Positions 1 to 7,614 of a stretch of 27,445 nucleotides of DNA are shown here, piece after piece (the stretch's first letter is position 1; every line of letters starts with the position of its first letter). The translations under genes and the position numbers were made by a program. The notes below the pieces were generated by a model. The model ran no database searches, was not told the DNA's origin, and saw only the letters and a program-made list of their open reading frames with translations. Location of the stretch: assembly GCA_038093515.1 (NCBI GenBank), contig JBBPSI010000291.1:1-27445 (forward strand), given 5' to 3'. The stretch comes from Butyriboletus loyo. Lineage: Eukaryota; Basidiomycota; Agaricomycetes; Boletales; Boletaceae.

Positions 1-836
1 GTAAGATGTGATGCCGAGAAATATAGTAGAAACGCCAAAAAAGATTCGCGCAGCCACTTCTTCGGCTCGATTATCTCCACCGTCGGCTCTTTTTAACTCC
101 ATCGAGACGGGTTTCGGAGAGGAACCCCAAAGAGAAATGATTGAGCTGATAACCTGTAGGCACTGACCACAACAGCGACGGCGGCTTGTCCCGATAACAC
201 GGTTTGCAAGAACGATGGGCCAAGTAGCGCTGCCATAGCGTAAGTGGCTGTATACAGATAGCCAGACGAGACTGCCAGAGAAGCTGCGCTGAAGAGAGCA
301 AATACAAAAAAAGTCGACGGTGTGCTTCGAGTGAACGTGCTGAGACATAGAGATGTGATGAAGAGGATCGTCGCAATGCTGGAGACGAATATACGGCGAG
401 ATGGGGACGACTGCGATATCCCGGGGTGAGAGTGGGAACGATTACCATTTGAACTACGAACCTGTTCCGAAGTGACTGCAGTAAAATTGACATACTAACT
501 TGGTCAATGTGTAAACGCTAGACAGGTACGAGGTAAAGGTTAGATAGAAGGGCGAGCCAGCCAGTCGAAACAAGAAAAAAGATGTCCCATTAACCAGGGC
601 TGAGTAGAATCATTGAGCACCGAGGGGACGGGTTGCGGAGAAGTATCACCGTTCCAAGGTAGCAACGTGGCGCAGCCCAGCAGGAAATAAGTCCACTTAG
701 TTCGAGCTTGAGCTGGAATGCACTCGCTTGTCGAGTAAAGATCGTCCCCGCCAACTCCGGCTTCATGGACGTCAGAGTGGTAGACTTGGTCCTCCGAGGA
801 CGGTGTAGCGCGATATTGGGCAGGAGAGTCTGGCAT
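1..836 (-). pseudogene. ENT-family (SLC29) nucleoside transporter, 3' end outside window, two apparent frame breaks
   Basis: Equilibrative nucleoside transporters are multi-pass proteins that move nucleosides across membranes. Exon 1 (836-650) starts MPDSPAQYRATPSSEDQ and ends in the family signature WTYFLLGCATLLPWN. A 50-nt intron (649-600) is followed by ALVNGTSFFLFRLAGSPFYL and SYLSSVYTLTK, as expected for TM1-TM2. The frame then changes near 495: the next block (VTSEQ, then SPSRRIFVSSIATILF, then MAALLGPSFLQTVLSGQAAV) lies in another frame. It changes again near 158, where VISSIISLWGSSPKP and EEVAARIFFGVSTIFLGITSY run off the window edge. Bridging by splicing would need introns of about 34 nt and 14-20 nt, well below the 47-112 nt seen in the other genes here. 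The family assignment is firm. Whether the gene is broken or the sequence has indel errors is open, so the pseudogene label is provisional. Confidence 0.7.
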
Positions 837-1684
837 GCCGGTCCGAGGTATAAAATATGGTTATACACCAGAGGATCTTGCGTGTCCCGGTCTGCTGTAG
901 CTGGCCTTCAAGTTCTCGTCGAGGGGAGAAGATGATAATGATGGATAGTTGCACACGACGAGTAGAGGAAGAGAAGAGAAGAGTAGGGAATGAAAAGGCT
1001 ATGGATCAGACACAAAGACTAGGGACGATCACGATATGGGCCACGAATCTAGGTGACCGGGGGCGACAAACCCGAGGCGAGGGCGAAGAGAAGGAATCGA
1101 GGTGGCGGGAACGGGATGACCTGACCTTGTAGGATCGAATCGCGCCGAGAGGGAAGTGCCGGAAGACGAGAGCCTGGAAGGACGGGCACGAAAGGACCCA
1201 GCCCCGCGTTGGGTTGGTGCAGTAATCGACACACCCTGAAGGAAGGCATCGGCCCTTACGTCGCTGGAAACGTCCAGCCCTCGAATTTTACTGTCACCGC
1301 GAGGACGCAAGCTCGCTAAAATCATAGAAACAGCAGGGGCATTGTAACTTTAAAATTAAATAAATAAGATCGGCACGCGAAGATGTATGTACATAACAGG
1401 TCGTAACTTATAATTCAATTACTTAATTTCTTTGGCCGACCCAATACCGCCACACTGTGCATTGAGGCAAAAACGACAAGTAATGTACAAATGTTGACGA
1501 CTCCTCTCGACGCCAAAACAGACAAGCAACAATGGTCACCATGCAGAGTCCTTGATTTGATAGGCGCTTTATTCATACGTGGACACCCAGCCCACCGTTT
1601 CATGTAGAAGCTAGGACGATCATGAGTCCTCTGCACTCTTTGATCCGCAAGGTGTGTTACCTGAAAGAAACCTTCTGAAAATAT
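837..1684. other. Intergenic: ENT promoter side and downstream flank of the small membrane-protein gene
   Basis: No gene is supported here. Open frames exist on both strands (for example minus 1325-1029) but they show no family resemblance, no splice-linked partners, and purine-rich or low-complexity composition at about 935-1120. The half next to 837 should hold the ENT promoter and 5' UTR. The half next to 1684 should hold the 3' UTR of the minus-strand gene. An AT-rich stretch lies at about 1346-1430. Confidence 0.5.
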
Positions 1685-2370
1685 TCACATGGTCACGGAC
1701 CTGGATTGCATCGGCCTGCGGGTCTGGTTCCAATTCTGCTGTTGGGCTGCCCCTATATCGGTCAAGTACCATAACCTAACCAGAATGATCAAGCCTTGGA
1801 GTCGCGTCAGTCATCAATAGCGACAAGCATGAAATAGTGCCACCTTTCCCATATTCTTTTCGCACGCTTTCGTAGACACCAAGGTTCGCTGTGTCACGAA
1901 AACGCATCGTGAGAAGGCTGTGGAATAACCCCTCTGTGATGACCACGATACCCGCGCAGAATACGGTGATGAGGTATGTCCACACGCTATACTTTGAGAC
2001 TTGACACGAGGCAGGACGGTTAATATGCTAATTCAGCCAAGATCGTGTGGTGCGTACCGAAGCAAGCGTGGTATAGTGAGACTGCCCAATGGAACACCCA
2101 CACGCAGCACTGCGCGAGACATCCTAGCGGATGGTACAACAGAGAGGACTGCTCTCCCAGACGGACATACCACCTCGCCGAGAGATAAGCCAACCACCAC
2201 GGAGCGAGACCAAGGAAAAAGTGCTGGACCGGGTGGTCTTCGAAAAGCTGTGGGTAAAAGGAAAGAACAGAGAGGAGGAGTGGGAGAGATGTCAAGGAGA
2301 GAAGAAGGGCGGTGGATGCGAGGCTGTTTTGTGGTTGCGGGTTCATTGAATTCTCGACGGGTTCGTTCAA
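1685..2370 (-). CDS. Small multi-pass membrane protein of unknown function (192 aa)
   Basis: I do not recognise this family. The model has three exons (2370-2058, 1999-1844, 1794-1685) separated by introns of 58 nt (GTACGC...CAAG) and 49 nt (GTGGCA...CAAG). The exons total 579 nt, ending in TGA. Start: MNEPVENSMNPQPQ, followed by hydrophobic segments STALLLSLTSLPLLLSVLSF, HFFLGLAPWWLAYLSARWYV, a long one around CLAQCCVWVFHWAVSLYHAC, WTYLITVFCAGIVVITEGLF, and a final short one GLIILVRLWYLTD. That gives about four to five membrane spans. A short polar tail with QQQNWNQTRRP follows. There is no signal peptide-like cleavage motif and no catalytic motif I can name. It is divergent with the PPR-like gene, with 360 bp between the starts. 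The exon phases and the continuity of hydrophobic segments across both junctions support a real gene; the function is unknown. Confidence 0.72.
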
Positions 2371-2730
2371 ACGGAGACTCTGCGGTTTAGGGGGTAACAG
2401 CGATCCCAGGCGTCATGCACTGCCACAGAATATCCAATGAATTCTGTGGCCTGAACGTTGGTGGAGTCAGCTCCAAGGTGAAGATGAGAGACAACCGTGA
2501 CATGTCTAGTCTGTTAGCCACGGCGTGAACTTGACTGCCAACAGCTGAAGGAAGCGGCCGTTCTGAATCTGAGGCAAGGTGGATTCATGTCAATGTTCTT
2601 TCCGAGGCTTGTAGCAGCAGTCGATGTATGGACGTTGGTTGGTTTGGGAGCACCGCCACCGGAATAATTTGCTTCAGGCTCCGTGTCCATTCTATAACTT
2701 TCATGGTCATTATCAACGAGCCCATTTTTA
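2371..2730. promoter_or_regulatory. Divergent intergenic region between membrane-protein gene and PPR-like gene
   Basis: These 360 bp separate the start codons of two divergently transcribed genes, so they probably hold both promoters. I see no clear TATA box at a useful spacing. A short inverted repeat, TCCAATGAATTC...GAATATCC, lies at about 2420-2445 but is too weak to call an operator. A minus-strand open frame reaching from the PPR gene into this region is only the antisense shadow of that gene. Confidence 0.45.
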
Positions 2731-4740
2731 ATGGCAACATGGCTAGTCGGACACTCACCCTGGCTTTCACCAGTCCGTGTTAGACTTGGTCTCGAACTCC
2801 TTCCATCCCGGTTATGGCCCCAAGCACGTAGCCACATCAATATCGCTCTACAGTCGCCCTCGCCAGCCTCGCTCGAGATCGAGACGATGCCATATCCCGT
2901 AGAACACCCAGGCGCCTCCGTATTCGAGCCCATGTCCGAGGAATACGCATCCGTATCCACGCCCGGTTCACACCACTTTACCCCACTCAGCTCTTCAGAG
3001 ACTCTTGCATCCCTCGTCCTCAAGGGCAACTTCCAGGCGGCAGAGTCACTCCGCAAGGAGATGATTTCCCACCATATACCCGTCCCTCGCGATGCCCTCT
3101 ATCTTCGCGCAGCCCTACACGCGATCACGGACCGCCGCCCAAGAGGGTCTGCCAAGGAGCGCTTGGATGCGTTTCAGGCCTGGCTATCACTCGCGCCCGA
3201 TCGCCACGAAGAATGGCTGTCATTTCACGATATCCGACAGAGACTCTTTTGGTCCATGGATCATCTCAATCTCTCGCTCGTGTATCATTTCGGTCTCGTT
3301 CTCGTCTCGAAGGGGTATTATTCTGGAAATGCAGCCATGCAGGTCGTGTCGACCCTCGCTCGCTATGCCCAGTCGTCGGTCGTGGGGAGGTATTTGCGCG
3401 AGGTAGAGGAAGCATCCCGGGATTACCATTTGAAGAAGGATATCGTTCAGCCGTCGGACTTGCTCACTGGCACGTACAGCCTTGCCATCAGAACGGTTGC
3501 ACTAGGAGGCAAGGGCGAAGCTGCACTCGATCTCATCTCGACCGCACAGTCGCGTGGAATTCGTATTTCCGATTTCACGCTAAACATTGTCGCCGAACAC
3601 GCTCCACATCGACAAATGGTTATAGACCGGATTCGGGCTGTGTACCCTTTGTGGACTCTGCGAGATACCAACACCCACCCTGTCAGCGTTGATTGCGGGA
3701 CAATCCCTACAGGACGGTCTGGTGATATTGTGGTGCTGGCAGCACGCCTGCGTTCCCTACGACATGCTATGAGATCACCTTCTCCGCCCTCCCCCCATGC
3801 CCTGCACAGTTTCATAACCTCGTATCAGACTCTTGGCCGCACCCGCGCGCTCACACTCCTCCGTGCTCTTGCATACCGTCACTCGCCGAAATCAGCCTCT
3901 ACCTGGGCATTCACCGAGATGCTTCACCACCGCTCACGACGGCAGCCCATCCATGTCCTTTTCGTTTTCTCACAGCATTTCCACCTCGTCGGTGTCCCAC
4001 GAAAAACATTGCTATCGCTCATCAGGGGTACGCGAGGGCAACAAGCCCTGAAAGAACGTGTCGAACGATGGCTGGCACGCCCTTGTCCGATGAACGAGAA
4101 GCTCTGGCCATCAGCATATCACACTGCGCCCGTTTGGGAAGCGATCGTCACCCTATCGTCCAAGACCGAGACAGAGAGGCTATATACCCTCTTGTTGTCG
4201 CTCGTCCGACAGAGCAAACAGCCAGAACCAGGGTGGGACGGTCCTCGTCAAGGCCCGGAAGACGAGCGCCCAAGGTTGCAGTTGCCCCCCGACACGTACG
4301 ACGCTGTTCATTTTTCGCCCTTTGTGTCGTTATGGGCGCGGAGGTGCCCTTCGAGAGCGGCGAGCGTGTTGCGGGACATGATGCATCTGGGGGTCGAACC
4401 TTCGACAATGCAATGGAGCATGGTTGCGCGGGGGTATGCACAGCACGACGACCCGCTCGTTGCCTTGCGCATCTTGGACCGTTTTGAGGACGTGGAGTGG
4501 AGGAGGAAAGACGATACTGGGGATAGCGACGGAGACGTCGAGAGTAGGCGTCCGTCTGACGTGCTCTTGGGGGTTCATACGAACGTGTTGCGTGGGTTCG
4601 TCATCGCGGGCGACGTGCAGCATGCACGCGAGGTGGAGAGACGGTTGGTGACACGGTTGGGGTACCGAGCGGGAGAGAGGCCAGCAACGGACGCGAGTAT
4701 CGCGCTCTTGGGAGGGCTGGAGGGCAGGTTATCGTCGTGA
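2731..4740 (+). CDS. Pentatricopeptide-like helical-repeat protein, probably mitochondrial (669 aa)
   Basis: This is a single uninterrupted frame of 669 codons ending in TGA. The first 50 residues (MATWLVGHSPWLSPVRVRLG onward) are rich in Arg and nearly free of acidic residues, as in mitochondrial presequences. The body is made of paired helices typical of PPR/TPR-type proteins. Examples are ETLASLVLKGNFQAAESLRK (about residues 90-110), TYSLAIRTVALGGKGEAALD and SLWARRCPSRAASVLRDMMH followed by LGVEPSTMQWSMVARGYAQH, the last being a recognisable PPR-style unit of about 35 residues. Such proteins bind organellar RNA and act in its processing or translation; that role is inferred from the fold. 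A second Met (MPYPVEHPGAS, near residue 53) is an alternative start that would remove the presequence. It is the only long gene here without introns. The repeat type is likely; the exact orthologue is unknown. Confidence 0.75.
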   Translation: MATWLVGHSPWLSPVRVRLGLELLPSRLWPQARSHINIALQSPSPASLEIETMPYPVEHPGASVFEPMSEEYASVSTPGSHHFTPLSSSETLASLVLKGNFQAAESLRKEMISHHIPVPRDALYLRAALHAITDRRPRGSAKERLDAFQAWLSLAPDRHEEWLSFHDIRQRLFWSMDHLNLSLVYHFGLVLVSKGYYSGNAAMQVVSTLARYAQSSVVGRYLREVEEASRDYHLKKDIVQPSDLLTGTYSLAIRTVALGGKGEAALDLISTAQSRGIRISDFTLNIVAEHAPHRQMVIDRIRAVYPLWTLRDTNTHPVSVDCGTIPTGRSGDIVVLAARLRSLRHAMRSPSPPSPHALHSFITSYQTLGRTRALTLLRALAYRHSPKSASTWAFTEMLHHRSRRQPIHVLFVFSQHFHLVGVPRKTLLSLIRGTRGQQALKERVERWLARPCPMNEKLWPSAYHTAPVWEAIVTLSSKTETERLYTLLLSLVRQSKQPEPGWDGPRQGPEDERPRLQLPPDTYDAVHFSPFVSLWARRCPSRAASVLRDMMHLGVEPSTMQWSMVARGYAQHDDPLVALRILDRFEDVEWRRKDDTGDSDGDVESRRPSDVLLGVHTNVLRGFVIAGDVQHAREVERRLVTRLGYRAGERPATDASIALLGGLEGRLSS

Positions 4741-5439
4741 TTTGATTACTTGATCGTACGTTATTCGAGGATTGGCTGCGGTCGCTTGTGTTTGACGTCG
4801 AAATGTTTTTCCCCAAGATGAGACGTTTTATCCCTAGTCACCGGTGGAACTAAATCAAAGATGGCACCTTGGCCGCCACAGGATCCCAACCTGAGACACT
4901 TCATCGCCCATACCTGTCTCCTTAAAGACCCCCTGGAACTATCAAACTCCCCCGTCCCTAATTAAAACTGCGGTAATAAATTTCGGTGCTGCGCAGCGTG
5001 TGTCACGTACATACAGATGACGCGACGAAACACTAAACTCGGATCTGAGTCAAAATATGGATATGGTTGGGCGTAGAATGTACTGTGAAAGAGGGAAAAG
5101 AGAGGGAAAGTGGTGCAAGTGTGAGACTGTATTGTTATTATCGTCCATTCTCGTCAAAGATAATCTGTCGATTGTAATACAAAAAAAAACAATAGGCAAG
5201 CGCGGAAAGCATCGATCATCGTTGGCGGGAGACGATCCCGTATACACCAAGGTGGAATAGCCAGCTGTTTAAAAGATGTCTCGGACAATACGGTAGCGGA
5301 ACAGGACCGTCGGGGATATGAATGGGATCGGTCGAGGTAAAACGCCAATTTGGCTGGCTAACCGAGAGAAATGCAACAAAAGAGGTGCATCCCAAGAAGG
5401 AACGAAAAAGAAAAAGGGTCCGCGTTTGTAGCCAACACT
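4741..5439. other. Convergent intergenic region (3' UTRs)
   Basis: Two genes converge on this 699-bp stretch: the PPR-like gene from the left and the single-pass membrane protein gene from the right. Both should end in 3' UTRs here. It contains AT-rich runs (about 4960-4982 and 5180-5195, including an A-run of nine). Short open frames on both strands overlap each other and have no recognisable content. No RNA gene or repeat is evident. Confidence 0.5.
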
Positions 5440-7119
5440 TCAAGACTCTCTTCGCTCTCTTCCGATGTTGGTGTAAGCTGGAGGAAGTTCAATTGTCTCT
5501 GGTTGTGCGCCTTCTTGGACACCGCTTGGGCCGGCATCTTCATGCTGAATAATGTTGACTGCTCTCAGCTGCCTCGACATGGCCGACTTGCGAGAGCTTG
5601 TCAAGCCCGCCGACGACCCGTGAGGCAGGACGCCGACTTCGAGTTCGGGCGTCGCAGAGCGTGGGTCTGAGAACGATGTCACTCCGGACTGAGGCCGGAT
5701 CAACGTTCCGTGGAGTGAGCTAGTGAGCGAGTCGGACAGCAACGCGGAACCTGCGACAGACCGACGAACACTGTCTTCTTGGGCAGAAAAGGATGATATC
5801 GTAGGTGCCGTAATAAGGTAGGGGTCGGGTTGTAGGTATGGTGGGGGCTGGTAATTGGAAGGTGGTTCGCTGTCGTCAGGATCGCCGTGTAGGAGATTGA
5901 CGGGCCGTTCCTTTTGAGACTTTGGTGCGATCTTGCGCCGAATAATGTAAAACGCGCCGAGTCCAAGAATAACGATCGCCGCAAGTCCACCGATAACGCC
6001 GCCTGATAAGGAAAATGAGGGTGTGAGATCGAGCAGAAGTTGGATTTACTTACCGACTATGGTGCCTGTGTTGTTAGAACTAGAGATCAAGAAAAAAAAT
6101 CGCGTGAGCGGGAGTTTCTGCATGGATACAAGTTGCTTGGATACTGACCTACCGCCGCTGTTTCCGCCTGTCATTCCGCCACTGGCGTTGGTAGGATAAG
6201 CACCACCAGCGGGTGATCCCGCGGTGGATGAAGGGGAGGCATTTGTGATACACGAACTATTCGGGTAAAGGCCGGCAGAAACGGTGTACAGTCCACTGCC
6301 TCCCGTTCCGAGGCCACGATCGTCCCCAGAAACGACTATGAGGGTCGTACCGGCGCGAACACTAGGTGTCCATTGAAACCCGGTCCCCATATTGCTTTGA
6401 TTAGTGAGCGCGCCCAATGGTATGGAGAATGATTCCCCCCCAGGAATGACACTTTGAAAGTTTACGGTGCTGGGCACGAGAGAACAGTTAATGCCAACAC
6501 GGAGCCCAGTGATGTGAGATTACCCTTGTACTTGAGACGGATCCCACCATAACCTGCTTGGGCTACACTGGACGACTTGGTTGGGAGGGTTGATGTTGTA
6601 AGGGAAGTCAGGCGATACGGTCTGGGATGCGTTAAAGCAACTTGTGTCGGTACTGTTGATCACGGTGGCAGCTACACTGGTACCACCCGAGCCAAAGCCT
6701 GAGTTATCGCTAACCTGGGAGCGGAAAAAACTGAGTGAGTACACATGTGGATGATTGAGGATGAAATCGATTGATGCACGCCCGGTGATAGGCGATGCGG
6801 GATTGGGATGTGAATGGTGACTTACGACCGCGACGAACTGTGAGGTAGCTGGGTATTTGAGCTGGAAGCTGGACGAGGAATCATCTCCGGGAAACTGTTG
6901 GTATACGATTGTGCGGACTTCGACGTTGTTTGAAAGTGGAGTGGGACCATAAGGGATGATCAAGACGCTATACGGCGGCTCTCCTGAGCCAGAAATCTGG
7001 AGGGAAAGGTTGGCACATTGTTGAGGTTGGCTTGTGAAAGTGAAAGAGTAGCCAGAAACCAGAAAAGCTGGGAGAACGAGAGCGAGGACGATTTCGGAGG
7101 CAGAAGGAAAACGGGGCAT
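5440..7119 (-). CDS. Single-pass plasma-membrane/cell-wall-facing protein with PPxY cytoplasmic tail (464 aa)
   Basis: Five exons: 7119-6826, 6714-6524, 6469-6149, 6079-6054 (only 26 nt) and 6002-5440. Introns are 111, 54, 69 and 51 nt; total 1395 nt with TGA stop. Residues 1-24 (MPRFPSASEIVLALVLPAFL...) form a signal peptide. The outer part has two similar modules: residues 26 to about 155 with a motif VSDNSGFGSGGTS, and about 160-245 with the equivalent SGDDRGLGTGGSG. Both are followed by a cysteine-containing segment (SCFN, SCIT). A Ser/Gly/Asn-rich stalk leads to one membrane span (GGVIGGLAAIVILGLGAFYI, about 278-297) and a basic stop-transfer RRK. The tail of about 165 residues carries PPPY (330-333) and PPAY (451-454), known ligands of WW domains such as those in Rsp5-type ubiquitin ligases. 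The domain layout is read from sequence; a sensor or adhesion role is inference. Confidence 0.85.
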
Positions 7120-7614
7120 ATTCTGAACCAAACTCCGAGGGACCAGCTCAACAATATTCGGTTTGATGCATTTGGAGGAAGGGAAGAACAAAGGCGGAGA
7201 AAAGCGCAGAGTATTTATCCTCGACACAACCACGCGCCGGACGGCCGAGGATGGTGGCAACGGCCAAAATAGATGCACTGCACTGCACGGTTTGTCTTGA
7301 CATAAAATTCTACTGTACGACGTCGATGAAGCGCAAATCAACTTCCAAGATTCACCAGACGTTCATTGAAAGAACTGAAAGTCGCCAAACGTTTGCTTGC
7401 TCGTTGGCGACCTGCGCTTCCCACGCCACACAGTCGCTGCTTAGTCACCATAGCTGACCAGGTTACCAAAGCGGAGCTGTCTGTCCTTCATCTCGTCTTC
7501 ATCTCCCCGCTCGCTCTACACACCCACTTGACCCTCCAATTTTTGCGGGAACATCGCTATCGACGTCTTATATTACACACAGCCTACTCTATCATTTTTG
7601 ACGACCGCTCTACA
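7120..7614. promoter_or_regulatory. Divergent promoter region of membrane protein and Gin4-like kinase
   Basis: These 495 bp lie between two divergent start codons. The part just before the kinase ATG is pyrimidine-rich and open in frame with the kinase back to about 7366, but it has no in-frame ATG, so the start at 7615 (context TACAATGGC) is the best choice. On the other side, minus-strand sequence upstream of 7119 contains GAGTATTTAT-like AT-rich sequence at about 7208-7220 that could serve as a core promoter; this is weak. Confidence 0.5.

Noticed and set aside
2514..3056. 180-codon minus-strand open frame
   Set aside because: It lies antisense to the 5' part of the PPR-like gene and its translation has no helical-repeat or family character; it is a shadow.
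7366..7614. N-terminal extension of the kinase frame by 83 codons
   Set aside because: The open stretch has no ATG, is pyrimidine-rich like a leader, and the conserved product begins at the ATG at 7615.
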